A stretch of DNA of 64,000 bases from an uncultured Lachnospiraceae bacterium (GCA_910579865.1 CAJTXA010000014.1:50840-114839); one strand, 5' to 3'. Numbered from the stretch's first letter, positions 27,601 through 36,316 are shown. The notes: generated by a model from the sequence alone, not told the origin. Made by a program: numbers and translations.

Positions 27601-27642
27601 AAAAAACAACAGTATCAGATATTTTCCATCCTATAACTGCTG
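27601..27642 (-). terminator. Terminator of the chemoreceptor gene
   Basis: The stem CAGCAGTTAT pairs with a downstream ...ATACTGTTG (wobble allowed) and TTTTTTA follows on the minus strand, just after the chemoreceptor stop. Confidence 0.65.
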
Positions 27643-27667
27643 CTTTTCTTTGCTTATTGCACTATTT

Positions 27668-29737
27668 TCATGAAAGAACATCCTCACGAATTTTAAATCG
27701 TTCTGCTACTGTTTCTAGCTCCTGTGAAAGCTCATGTAAACTTTCGACACTTTCCTTTACCATTCCTACTGAGTTTAAATTTTGTTCCGTTGCATCTTTT
27801 ACAATTGTTACTGTTGTAGCAACTTCCTCTACTCCAGCCATCTGTTCCTGTGAGATTGCAGCCAAGCTCTGTGCATTATCCTCTACATTATGAATCGCCT
27901 GCAGCATCTCCACAATTTCTTCTCGAATTTGATCCACTGCTATTGCAATATCAGAAAAACTTTCTTCTGATTGTCCTACTGCAACTACACTGCCTTCTAT
28001 CTTTTTTACATTTACACTAGTCTGTTCTACTGTATCTCGTACAATTAATTCTACTTCTTTAATTAATTTTGAAATATCTCGTGCCGATCCTGCCGAACTA
28101 TCTGCTAAATTTTTAATTTCTTCTGCTACTACAGCAAATCCTCTTCCAGCCTCTCCTGCCCTTGCTGCTTCAATCGATGCATTTAAAGCAAGTAAATTTG
28201 TCTCTGATGCAATCTCTTGTATCACACCAATAATATTGCTAATTCTTCTAGTTATATTTTCTGCTTTTTCAACTGTACTAGAAAGTACCATAATGGACTG
28301 TTTTACATCTTCAATTTCTTTTGTAACTTGTCTAATATCCTTTTGTCCTGTTCCTGTTACCGAAATGGTATGATCTAATGTATTTTGTGCCTCTTTTCCC
28401 TTATTTGAAATCTCTGTTACAGAATCTGTTAAACTACCTGCCATTGTTGCTACTTGGGATGCTGCTATAGAAATCTGCTGAATACTTCCTGCAATTCCTT
28501 CTGCTGACTGTGCAATTGAATGAGAATGTTCTTCCAAAGTTTCGGTTGCCTTTTTCCCATCTGTCACTTCCACTGTCAATGTCTGAATGGCTCCCTTCAT
28601 ATTTTTAATGACGCCTTCTACACTACTTACACTTTCATTAATCGCTGTCATCATAGAGCCAATTTCTGTAGCAGAAGTTACCTTTAATACATTTGTCAAA
28701 TCGCCTTCTGCCATCCCTTTCATATAAGTATTTACCATACGAATCGGTGTAACAATTGTTCGAACCACTAATGCAACCAAAAGAATTAAAATTAATACAG
28801 AAATAATCATACCAATTCCTGCCAAAACTGCCATACTATAACAATCACTTAAAATAGCTGCCGTTGGAACCATAATAATTAGTTTCCACCTTAATTGTTC
28901 CAATTCTGCTACTGCTACAATCTGAGCTTCTCCATCTATCATATAGGATTCTTGTATTCTATTTGTTTGAATATCTTGATTTAAGACTGTATCCATTTGG
29001 CTTAAATTTTGATGTTTCCATTCTTCTTTATTACTAATTATAATTTGTCCTGTCTCACCAATTAAAAAAATATTTGCCTGATCTTCCTCAGCCAATTCCA
29101 AAAGTTTTTTCTCCATCTCAGTAAAATATAAATCAGCTGCTAAAACTCCATCATTTGTATCAACTGACATGGAAACAGTAATATAATAACTATCTGCTGC
29201 TGCATCATAGGAAGCTCCGCTATACCAAGCACCTTCTTTTCCCACAATATTTGTAAACCAATCCTGTTCTGCTGGATTATAATTGACACCCAAACTTGAA
29301 CGCTCTACCCCGGGATAGAGTAACATCCCTCCTGAAAGTCCCATATAGATTCCTTTTGGTATTGCAGAAAAGCTATCTTTAATCCCTGTTAAATAGGCAA
29401 TTCGTCCTGCCTGAGAAGTTTTTGTATTGACATAATCAAGACAACTTTCTATTACATAAGTATTCATCTTAAGCCAATTTCCAATTTCCCCTTGTGCCTG
29501 ATCTGCTATAATTTCAATTTGCTTCATATTGGAATCTCGCAGTTTACCATAGGAGATAAAAAGATTTAGCCCATTTGTCACTAACATAATAACAACTACA
29601 ACTCCAATAATTAACAATGCCATCTTTATTCCCATTTTTTGAGGCTTTCTCTCTTTTCCATTTACCAAAATCCGATTTGATGTTATTGTATGATCTTGTA
29701 CTTGGAAATAAATCTTCTTTTTATTTTTTGTCTCCAT
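27668..29737 (-). CDS. Methyl-accepting chemotaxis protein with Cache sensor domain
   Basis: The 689-residue transmembrane chemoreceptor starts at the ATG 29737 (GGAAG upstream). TM1 (ALLIIGVVVVIMLVTNGLNL) is followed by an extracellular dCache-like domain, TM2 (around residue 310, IGMIISVLILILLVALVV), a HAMP domain (TPIRMVNTYMKGMAEGDL) and a cytoplasmic signalling domain with the hairpin tip ETNLLALNASIEAARAGE. The ligand cannot be told from sequence. It is inserted between spoIIID and mbl, which are neighbours in Bacillus. Its own promoter has an extended -10 TGCTATAAT (29801-29809, minus). Confidence 0.93.
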   Translation of the reverse strand: METKNKKKIYFQVQDHTITSNRILVNGKERKPQKMGIKMALLIIGVVVVIMLVTNGLNLFISYGKLRDSNMKQIEIIADQAQGEIGNWLKMNTYVIESCLDYVNTKTSQAGRIAYLTGIKDSFSAIPKGIYMGLSGGMLLYPGVERSSLGVNYNPAEQDWFTNIVGKEGAWYSGASYDAAADSYYITVSMSVDTNDGVLAADLYFTEMEKKLLELAEEDQANIFLIGETGQIIISNKEEWKHQNLSQMDTVLNQDIQTNRIQESYMIDGEAQIVAVAELEQLRWKLIIMVPTAAILSDCYSMAVLAGIGMIISVLILILLVALVVRTIVTPIRMVNTYMKGMAEGDLTNVLKVTSATEIGSMMTAINESVSSVEGVIKNMKGAIQTLTVEVTDGKKATETLEEHSHSIAQSAEGIAGSIQQISIAASQVATMAGSLTDSVTEISNKGKEAQNTLDHTISVTGTGQKDIRQVTKEIEDVKQSIMVLSSTVEKAENITRRISNIIGVIQEIASETNLLALNASIEAARAGEAGRGFAVVAEEIKNLADSSAGSARDISKLIKEVELIVRDTVEQTSVNVKKIEGSVVAVGQSEESFSDIAIAVDQIREEIVEMLQAIHNVEDNAQSLAAISQEQMAGVEEVATTVTIVKDATEQNLNSVGMVKESVESLHELSQELETVAERFKIREDVLS

Positions 29738-29800
29738 GCTAACTGCACTTCCTTTCTGTATGTCCTTCAGATTCCAGAACACATTTCTTTTTCTAGCAAT

Positions 29801-29809
29801 ATTATAGCA
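29801..29809 (-). promoter_or_regulatory. Extended -10 of the chemoreceptor promoter
   Basis: TGCTATAAT lies 64-72 bases upstream of the chemoreceptor start. No good -35 is visible, which is tolerated with a TGn extension. It is not a SigD site. Confidence 0.5.
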
Positions 29810-29930
29810 TTTTTAGACAAAAAATGAAATAGAATTATTTCGTTTTTTGTTTCTTTTTCTCCTAATTTTTGTCATGAACTATAGACTTCCTTCATAAATT
29901 GTAGCAAGGAAATCTTTTGAGGGTTCTTTT

Positions 29931-30215
29931 TTGAAAAACTACAATTTATTAAAAAGTCGCCAAATCGAAAAACGTGTACTTGAGATAGCACAATATATTA
30001 TTGAAAAAAAAGCCACAGTACGGGAGTGTGCAAAACAATTTGGTGTCTCTAAATCAACTGTACACAAAGATATCACCGACCGTCTTGAAGAAATTGATCC
30101 TCTACTTGCCGGACAGGTCAGAGTTGTCCTAAACCTGAATAAATCCGAGCGTCATATACGAGGAGGACTTGCCACAAGAGAAAAATATAAAAAAAGCAAA
30201 TATCTGGCATTTTAG
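29931..30215 (+). CDS. spoIIID: Sporulation transcriptional regulator SpoIIID
   Basis: SpoIIID is the mother-cell DNA-binding protein that switches sigma-E to sigma-K programmes. The 94 residues contain KKATVRECAKQFGVSKSTVH (helix-turn-helix) and the family hallmark ERHIRGGLATREKYK. The frame begins at a TTG (29931) with GAGGG 7 bases upstream. A possible sigma-E type element (CATAAATT, about 29893-29900) lies upstream. It shows that the host sporulates. It is divergent from the chemoreceptor-mbl-flhO/P genes. Confidence 0.93.
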   Translation: MKNYNLLKSRQIEKRVLEIAQYIIEKKATVRECAKQFGVSKSTVHKDITDRLEEIDPLLAGQVRVVLNLNKSERHIRGGLATREKYKKSKYLAF

Positions 30216-30330
30216 CCAATATTTGCACGTTCTCGGGGGGATAGCGCCTATCCGCATTACTGCGGGTAAGCGCCAGAGTTATGAAAATGTTAAGTTATCT
30301 ACCACTTATCTGTGGTATGTATATACTATA
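30187..30330 (-). ncRNA. Candidate small structured RNA with its own terminator
   Basis: On the minus strand a short hairpin (TACCAC/GTGGTA, about 30300-30317), an 8-bp stem around 30246-30265 (TACCCGCA/TGCGGATA) flanked by two GGCGC copies, and a terminator hairpin (GCAAATATTGGC/GCCAGATATTTGC, 30187-30217) with TTTTTTT follow one another. A weak promoter (TAGACA, 18 bases, TATACA) lies just upstream. The terminator overlaps the 3' end of spoIIID. I do not recognise a named RNA family. The orientation is set by the T-run. Confidence 0.35.
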
Positions 30331-30453
30331 CAAAGGAAATGTGTCTATTGTTTGTCCGAAGTCTAAAGAAACCATAAATTGCCGAAACAAATCATAAACA
30401 AATTATAAATAGAATCTCTTTATTCAATTATAATTTATCGTTTTTTAATATAT

Positions 30454-30614
30454 AAAAAACACCAGATTGCTCTGATGCTGTTCTTTGGGGGGTACCTGAC
30501 GGATCACTCCGTCAGGCTTGAGTATGAAAAAGCTTTGCATATTCATTGTGATAGGGTCAATGCTGAATATGCGGGATACTATTCGGAAATAGTATGCTAT
30601 ATTTATACCCCTGT
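30454..30614 (-). ncRNA. Candidate multi-hairpin RNA element closed by GGGGTA/TACCCC
   Basis: Between the lipoprotein gene and a minus-strand terminator (hairpin CATCAGA/TCTGGTG, 30460-30477, then TTTTTT) lies a region whose ends pair (GGGGTA 30606-30611 with TACCCC 30489-30494, minus sense). Inside are three perfect or near-perfect hairpins: ATACTATT/AATAGTAT, GCATATTCA/TGAATATGC, and CCTGACGGA/TCCGTCAGG. That architecture suggests a folded RNA or a mobile palindromic element. It could also be the 3' untranslated region of the lipoprotein gene. I cannot assign a family. Confidence 0.4.
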
Positions 30615-30659
30615 TTTGTGATGGGAATGTGATAAAATTATGAACATTTTGTAAACATT

Positions 30660-31766
30660 TTATTCTTCTGCCTTTTCCACCGCTAAAGACTCTATATATT
30701 CTACCACCTTTGTAAACAACATACTTTCACGAATATAGCCTTCTCCACCGTAATAAGAGGTAAGAAACTCTTCACTCATTCCACTGCTTTCTACCATTTT
30801 TTCCATTTCAGTCTGATACTCTTCATCTGTTATTGTCATATTCTCTGCAGCTGCAATGGAATAAAGTACCATTGTTTCATTCATCATACTTTCGCCATAT
30901 TCCTGACATTCTGCTTGAAACGCCTCTTCTGTAAGATTATTGGCACTTAATAATGTCGCCAAATCCATGCTATATTGCATCGCCATCTGCTCATAATAGG
31001 AACGTAATTCTTGTGCATAAGCTTCTACTTCTTCCTGTGGATAACCACTAATTGTAGCATTACTTACTGCTTGAAACCATAAGTAATTCATTCTCTCTTC
31101 ATTCCGTTCCATATAAATCTGCTCTGAAATCATTTGTTCATATTCTTCTATCGTTTGATATTCCGTATTTGCTTTAATATTCTCCAATGTATACTCTGGT
31201 GCAACAACACCATCAATCGAATTTACTTTTACTGTAAACACTACCTCTTTTCCTGCCATATCTGGATTTTTCTTATAAGTTTCTGGAAAAGCTAAGTTTA
31301 AATCTACTGTCTCACCAATCTTTACTCCAACCAAACCACTTTCAAATCCATCAATAAATCTTCCAGAACCGATTGTTAAAGAGTCTCCTTCTGCACTTCC
31401 CCCTTCAAAAGCCTCTCCATCCAGATACCCTGTATAATCAATATTCACCGTATCCCCCTCTTGTATCGTATCCCGAAAATATTGTTGAATTCTTTCTTCT
31501 ATCTCTTCATCTGTTACAACAATAGGTTCTACTGAAAGTCCTTTATACTCTCCTAATGACACATAGTTACTATAATCTTTAATAGTAAACTCTGTTGTTT
31601 CTTCTTCTGTTGTAGTTTCTGTTTCTTCTGATACAGTAGTTGTATCAGATTCCTCTGCTGTTGTAGATGGAGTTGTAGCTTCTGTTATATCTGAATTTCC
31701 ACCACATCCTGCTAATAATGTTGTTGCCATTACACCCACTACAAGAAATTTTAATGTTTTTCTCAT
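30660..31766 (-). CDS. Lipoprotein with FKBP and trigger-factor-like domains (extracytoplasmic foldase)
   Basis: The 368-residue product has a lipoprotein signal peptide (MRKTLKFLVVGVMATTLLAG then C; lipobox LLAGC), a Thr/Glu-rich linker, an FKBP-type peptidyl-prolyl isomerase domain (VNIDYTGYLDGEAFEGGSA, GRFIDGFESGLVG) and a long helical C-terminal part like that of cytoplasmic trigger factor. It should sit on the outer face of the membrane and help exported proteins fold, analogous to PrsA. Cytoplasmic trigger factor itself is at 58265-59551. Domain reading is confident; the chaperone role is inference. Confidence 0.85.
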   Translation of the reverse strand: MRKTLKFLVVGVMATTLLAGCGGNSDITEATTPSTTAEESDTTTVSEETETTTEEETTEFTIKDYSNYVSLGEYKGLSVEPIVVTDEEIEERIQQYFRDTIQEGDTVNIDYTGYLDGEAFEGGSAEGDSLTIGSGRFIDGFESGLVGVKIGETVDLNLAFPETYKKNPDMAGKEVVFTVKVNSIDGVVAPEYTLENIKANTEYQTIEEYEQMISEQIYMERNEERMNYLWFQAVSNATISGYPQEEVEAYAQELRSYYEQMAMQYSMDLATLLSANNLTEEAFQAECQEYGESMMNETMVLYSIAAAENMTITDEEYQTEMEKMVESSGMSEEFLTSYYGGEGYIRESMLFTKVVEYIESLAVEKAEE

Positions 31767-31937
31767 CTCACTTATTCCCTTTCTGAAATATACCTAAATT
31801 CTATCACTTAATATATATCTGTAAATGAAACAGACTATCTATTTATATCATATCTAAAAAGAAAAAGAAAGCGTTTCTGAAAAGTTCACTTATTTTTCAT
31901 AGTTTTTCATCTAAATGGAAAGAAAAATATAAAAATT

Positions 31938-31975
31938 GGTGCACACTTCGCTATTATCCTAACGAAATATGCACC
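31938..31975 (-). terminator. Terminator after the HIT gene
   Basis: GGTGCATATTTCG pairs with CGAAGTGTGCACC (minus sense) and AATTTTTATATTTTT follows. Confidence 0.7.
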
Positions 31976-31998
31976 TCTTTAAAATTGGTTTTATCCCT

Positions 31999-32421
31999 TT
32001 ATAAATATTCTTTAATTTTCTCAATCAAACTTTGGTATTCTTCCTCTGTCAATGTTTTTTCTCCGGGATTCATTGCAAACACTCCACCCCATTCATATTC
32101 TTCTTTATACTTTGGAACAAGATGAAAATGAAGATGATGTCCTGTATCTCCATAAGCACCATAATTAATCTTATCTGGATGAAATGCCTTTTGAAGTGCT
32201 AATGAAACCTTTGCAATATCTGCAAAATAAGCATTTCTCTCCTCTGCTGATAATTCTGTTATATCCCCTATATGTCTCTTATGTGCAACAATAACCCTTC
32301 CTTTATGACTTTGTTCCTTAAATAAATACACTTTTGATGTTTCCAATTCACAAATTTTAATTCCAAACTTTGCTACTAGTTCCCCTTCCATACAATACGC
32401 ACAATTTATATCCTTCTCCAT
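31999..32421 (-). CDS. HIT family nucleotide-binding protein
   Basis: Histidine-triad proteins hydrolyse or transfer nucleoside monophosphates. The 140-residue product from the ATG at 32421 (GGAGG 5 bases upstream) contains the triad HLHFHLVPKY and CAYCMEGE near the start. Substrate is unknown. It is a single-gene unit with its own terminator. Confidence 0.9.
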   Translation of the reverse strand: MEKDINCAYCMEGELVAKFGIKICELETSKVYLFKEQSHKGRVIVAHKRHIGDITELSAEERNAYFADIAKVSLALQKAFHPDKINYGAYGDTGHHLHFHLVPKYKEEYEWGGVFAMNPGEKTLTEEEYQSLIEKIKEYL

Positions 32422-32511
32422 TTTATCCTCCATTCTGCTGATTTTCAGCTTATTTATTTTAATTCATTTCTGCTTCTCTTTTAGTTTACCACAGTTTTTT
32501 TGAATGTCAAA

Positions 32512-33141
32512 TCAAACTCCTTTTTTCTTTCCTATAATCAATTCTTTTGCATAAGGCAAAGTAAGTATCCAATCACAAAATCTATGCCACTCTTCCAATT
32601 TATGCTCTTTTCTAGCATAATACATATTCGAAAGATTTTCATAATTCATACTGCAAGTACGCATTTGATTATAACTTTCTGGTAGAAGCTGAATCAAATC
32701 ATACCAATCTTCCTTCTTTTTTTCTTTTATATAACATAAACGTACCTGTTCCAAATATCCAACAACCTCTTTCATAAACTGCAATGTAGATTGCGTCATA
32801 TGATCACAGCTAAAATCTTCTAACTCAAATGGCTTACTATGAATTTTATGCATTGTACTTGTTGAATTTGCTACAGTTCCTACCTTATAAGTATCATACT
32901 CCTTCCACCAATAAATAGGGGCTGTTATATCCACAGATACAAAAATCTGACGAATAAATTTTCGATGATCGCTTCCTGCATTTGTAAGCCTTGTTGCAAG
33001 TTTTAAATCATTTTCACCAAGTATAAAATTTCCCTCTTTATCATAAAAGCTGTCCATTCTATCCCAGCTATTCATCGGATTTCTTGCTCCTCGCATCGCA
33101 TTTTCCAAATTCATTACACAAGTTCTTTCTAATCGAATCAT
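32512..33141 (-). CDS. Conserved protein distantly like ThyX
   Basis: The 209-residue protein begins MIRLERTCVMNLENAM after GGAGGG. It has HRKFIRQIFVSVDITAPIYW, EYDTYKVGTVANSTSTMHKI and NLSNMYYARKEHKLEEW followed by FCDWILTLPYAKEL. The block order recalls flavin-dependent thymidylate synthases (ThyX), and similar proteins occur in Clostridia and their phages, but the ThyX signature RHR-x7-S is not recognisable. I would not claim thymidylate synthase activity. It stands alone between the HIT gene and the riboswitch promoter. Confidence 0.55.
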   Translation of the reverse strand: MIRLERTCVMNLENAMRGARNPMNSWDRMDSFYDKEGNFILGENDLKLATRLTNAGSDHRKFIRQIFVSVDITAPIYWWKEYDTYKVGTVANSTSTMHKIHSKPFELEDFSCDHMTQSTLQFMKEVVGYLEQVRLCYIKEKKKEDWYDLIQLLPESYNQMRTCSMNYENLSNMYYARKEHKLEEWHRFCDWILTLPYAKELIIGKKKGV

Positions 33142-33276
33142 ATGCCCTCCTTATCAAATATCATTTTTGATTATACCTTGTTCCTGATTCTATGTAAAGT
33201 AAAACAAATCATTTCTTTTTCAAAAATAAAACAATATAAACAATACATAAAATTTTACAAAACTCCACTAAATCTC

Positions 33277-33305
33277 TTGATATTTTTTTAACATTATGTT
33301 ATAGT
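33277..33305 (+). promoter_or_regulatory. Promoter of the hflK-hflC unit
   Basis: TTGATA (33277-33282) and TATAGT (33300-33305) are 17 bases apart. The start site would fall just before the riboswitch. Confidence 0.8.
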
Positions 33306-33318
33306 ATCTTCTATAAAG

Positions 33319-33463
33319 AAAAGGGAGTAGCTTCCATCCCAAAGGTGGAATAAAATGTCGTCAACACGATTCTTTCTTAAACGGTCATGAATCCGCATTT
33401 TATTTGAAATAGCAAGACTTTTGTTTTGACCATGCTTACTTGGTCTGAGCAAAAGTTTTTTTT
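33319..33463 (+). promoter_or_regulatory. yybP-ykoY (manganese) riboswitch with overlapping terminator
   Basis: Conserved aptamer elements are present: AGGGAGTAGC (33322-33331), ATGTCGTCAACAC (33355-33367), GGTCATGAATCCG (33383-33395) and AGCAAGACTTTT (33411-33422). The P1 helix pairs AAAAG (33319-33323) with CTTTT (33418-33422). The same CTTTTG also forms the 5' side of a strong terminator hairpin ending GCAAAAG and followed by eight T (33456-33463). Aptamer and terminator therefore exclude each other, which is an ON switch by ligand. The family senses Mn2+. The genes controlled are hflK and hflC, which are unusual partners. Confidence 0.85.
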
Positions 33464-33510
33464 ATTCCTTTTTCCAACTATCAACCCTGCAAAAGAAAGG
33501 AGCAAACAAT

Positions 33511-34473
33511 ATGGAAACTGTAGATTTCACCCCAAGAAAAAAAGGACTATTTGGAAAGATTCTTATTGCTGTTATTGTTCTATTTTTATGTTTACTGCTC
33601 GCACTAAGTTCTTTTTATAGTATTAGTGAACAGCAACAAGCGGTTTTAACCACCTTTGGAAAAGCAACTGCTGTAACCGATTCTGGGCTACATTTTAAAA
33701 TTCCATTTGTGCAAAAAGTACACAAAGTAAACACTACAATTCAAGGTTTTGCTATTGGATATGATACAGGTAATAACTACGCTGAAGAAGCAGAGTCTCT
33801 AATGATTACCTCTGATTACAATTTCGTTAATGTTGATTTTTTTATAGAGTATCGTATTATAGAACCAGTAAAAGCAATCTATGCCTCTGAAAATCCAGAA
33901 CTAATATTAAAAAATATAGCGCAAAGCTGTATTCGTGGCGTTATTGCTAGCTATGATGTAGATAGTGTATTAACCACTGGAAAAACAGAAATCCAATCTG
34001 CTATCCGTGAAAAAATTGTAACTCAATTATCGATTCATGATATTGGTATCCAATTAGTCAATATTACAATTCAAGATTCCGAACCTCCTACAGCAGAAGT
34101 TATGGAAGCCTTTAAAGCAGTAGAAACAGCAAAACAAGGAAAGGAAACTTCAATTAATAATGCCAATAAATACCGAAATGAACAGCTTCCAGAAGCGGAA
34201 GCTAAAGTGGATAAAATCTTAAAAGATGCGGAAGCTACCAAACAACAAAGAATTAACGAAGCAAATGGACAGGTTGCACGTTTTAATGCAATGTATGCAG
34301 AATATATTAAAAATCCTGCTGTTACCAGACATCGTATGTTTTATGAAGCAATGGAAGAAATCCTTCCTCAGATGAAAATTATTATTAATGGAAGCGATAA
34401 TGATACTATGCAGACCATTCTTCCACTTGACTCTTTTACACAAAATTCCAGTTCTAACCCTACAGAACAATAA
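33511..34473 (+). CDS. hflK: SPFH/Band 7 membrane protein, HflK-like
   Basis: HflK/HflC form a membrane scaffold that controls the FtsH protease and lipid domains. The 320-residue protein has one N-terminal membrane helix (ILIAVIVLFLCLLLALSSFY, about residues 18-37), an SPFH domain (SISEQQQAVLTTFGKAT; NYNFVNVDFFIEYRI) and a coiled-coil C-terminus rich in Ala, Glu and Lys. AAAGGAG precedes the ATG. It lies directly downstream of the Mn-type riboswitch and 40 bases before hflC. Confidence 0.88.
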   Translation: METVDFTPRKKGLFGKILIAVIVLFLCLLLALSSFYSISEQQQAVLTTFGKATAVTDSGLHFKIPFVQKVHKVNTTIQGFAIGYDTGNNYAEEAESLMITSDYNFVNVDFFIEYRIIEPVKAIYASENPELILKNIAQSCIRGVIASYDVDSVLTTGKTEIQSAIREKIVTQLSIHDIGIQLVNITIQDSEPPTAEVMEAFKAVETAKQGKETSINNANKYRNEQLPEAEAKVDKILKDAEATKQQRINEANGQVARFNAMYAEYIKNPAVTRHRMFYEAMEEILPQMKIIINGSDNDTMQTILPLDSFTQNSSSNPTEQ

Positions 34474-34513
34474 AATTGCATATCATATGCAGAAAGGATT
34501 GGTATAAACAATA

Positions 34514-35374
34514 ATGAAAAAAATATTAATTGGAATTATTACAGTAATTGCTGTTCTTTTACTTGGTACCTCCATTGTAATTACAAATGAAAATGAATAT
34601 AAATTAATCCGTCAATTTGGAAAAGTCAACTCGGTTATCTCTGAACCAGGTTTAAGTTTTAAAATTCCATTTATTCAAACAGCAGACACCCTTCCAAAAG
34701 AAATTTTAATTTATGATTTATCAGAATCTGATGTTATTACAATGGACAAAAAAACTATGATTACAGATAGTTATGTACTATGGAAAATTTCCGATCCGCT
34801 TATTTTTGCACAAACCTTAAACTCTTCCATTGCAAATGCAGAAAGCCGTATTGACACCACTGTTTATAATGCTATCAAAAATATTATCAGTAGTATGACA
34901 CAAAACGATGTCATCAGCGGACGTGATGGAGAATTAACTCAGCTATTAATGGAAAACATTGGAGGTTCTATGGAACAATATGGAATTCAACTTCTTACAG
35001 TAGAAACCAAACGACTTGATCTCCCTTCTGACAATAAAGCTGCCGTCTATGAACGTATGATTTCAGAACGAGATAAAATAGCTGCTACTTATACAGCAGA
35101 AGGAGATTCTGAAGCAAAAATGATTCAAAACACGACTGACCAAGAAGTTGCAATTAGTATTTCCTCTGCTAAAGCACAAGCTGAAAGTATTATTGCAGAA
35201 GGCGAAGCTGAATATATGAGAATTTTATCGGAAGCCTATGCAGATGCTTCTAGAAGCGAATTTTATGCATTTGTAAGAGCGTTAGATGCTGCAAAAGTCG
35301 CATTAAAAGGAGAAAATAAAACATTAATTCTCCCATCAGACTCACCAATCGCTCAGATATTTATAGGACAATAA
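34514..35374 (+). CDS. hflC: SPFH/Band 7 membrane protein, HflC-like
   Basis: This 286-residue partner of HflK has an N-terminal helix (ILIGIITVIAVLLLGTSIVI), an SPFH domain (NENEYKLIRQFGKVNSVISE) and the C-terminal HflC-type tail (FYAFVRALDAAKVALKGENK). AGAAAGGA precedes the ATG. It is cotranscribed with hflK under riboswitch control. Both keep family length, so both are probably functional. Confidence 0.9.
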   Translation: MKKILIGIITVIAVLLLGTSIVITNENEYKLIRQFGKVNSVISEPGLSFKIPFIQTADTLPKEILIYDLSESDVITMDKKTMITDSYVLWKISDPLIFAQTLNSSIANAESRIDTTVYNAIKNIISSMTQNDVISGRDGELTQLLMENIGGSMEQYGIQLLTVETKRLDLPSDNKAAVYERMISERDKIAATYTAEGDSEAKMIQNTTDQEVAISISSAKAQAESIIAEGEAEYMRILSEAYADASRSEFYAFVRALDAAKVALKGENKTLILPSDSPIAQIFIGQ

Positions 35375-35382
35375 AGAAAAAA

Positions 35383-35468
35383 GGACTATCACATTAAGTA
35401 GAAATTATATAAGATATAGTATCTTGAAATTTAAGATAACTATATCTTATACTTAGTGTAATAGTTCT
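35383..35468. terminator. Long hairpin between hflC and the DUF624 gene
   Basis: GGACTATCACATTAAGTA pairs with TACTTAGTGTAATAGTTC around an inner repeat (AAGATATAGT/ACTATATCTT). Convergent genes flank it, so it can serve both strands. Confidence 0.75.
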
Positions 35469-35492
35469 TTCTATTTCGAATATTTTATAAAA

Positions 35493-36116
35493 TCAATACT
35501 CATTTTTCATCTCATCTGGGATATAACGAATAAAAATCTTATTATAGATAAAAGAAGTCACAAATGCTGTTACCCCAAATATAAAAATTCCTACTAAAAA
35601 TACTGTAATATACAAACAAATTGCAACCGCTATATAAATTGCTATCAGTAAAACAGTCCATGGTAAGTGACGAACACATATAATAAATGCATTTTTTATT
35701 GTCTGTTTTATACTATTCTCAAATTGTGCTTGAAGTGGAAAAATATAAGCTGCTGTGCATAAAGCTAAGGAAGATAATGCAATCATTCCTGCCATTCCAA
35801 ATTTAGCATACTTTGAGGTACTATTATAAAAATAATAAATGTCTGTTCCTAATACAGTACCTACTATCAGCAAAATAATCCAAATTATGGTTGCTTGTTT
35901 AAAATTTTCTTTAAATGCTTTCCAAAAACCTTGAAATACATATCCCTCTTTATCTCTGGCCATCTTCATTGTTACAGAAAACATTGCTGTAGTAGAAGCA
36001 CCGATTGTCACCATCGGAATACTAAATATCAGCCATAAAATATTTAGCCAAATTACATCCACCAGTTTCGATATAAAACGAAAAAAGGGGTTGTCCAAAT
36101 CAAATAGTTTATCCAC
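35493..36116 (-). CDS. DUF624 (YesL-like) membrane protein
   Basis: The 207-residue protein has about five membrane helices (IWLNILWLIFSIPMVTIGAS; IIWIILLIVGTVLGTDIYYF; MAGMIALSSLALCTAAYIF; two near the end) and the DUF624 motif with FFRFISKLVD at the start. Such proteins often lie by carbohydrate uptake genes, but the biochemical role is unknown. Here no sugar transporter is adjacent. Confidence 0.85.
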   Translation of the reverse strand: MDKLFDLDNPFFRFISKLVDVIWLNILWLIFSIPMVTIGASTTAMFSVTMKMARDKEGYVFQGFWKAFKENFKQATIIWIILLIVGTVLGTDIYYFYNSTSKYAKFGMAGMIALSSLALCTAAYIFPLQAQFENSIKQTIKNAFIICVRHLPWTVLLIAIYIAVAICLYITVFLVGIFIFGVTAFVTSFIYNKIFIRYIPDEMKNEY

Positions 36117-36230
36117 TGTTTCTTTCTCCTTTGATTATTGTTCTCCTTTGATTATATCCAACCTTTTTAGAAAAGGCAAATCATTTCCTTTGTTTTAATA
36201 TTTTTTTAAGATTTCGAAGAATAATTTTTC

Positions 36231-36258
36231 TTGTTTGTTAAAAGATTTATGTTACAAT
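36231..36258 (+). promoter_or_regulatory. Promoter of the 36317 gene
   Basis: TTGTTT (36231-36236), 16 bases, TACAAT (36253-36258). Confidence 0.55.
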
Positions 36259-36316
36259 AAAGTCTATACCTATTTGAATTTATTATTCTAAGACAAACCG
36301 AAAGGAGGATATTCCT

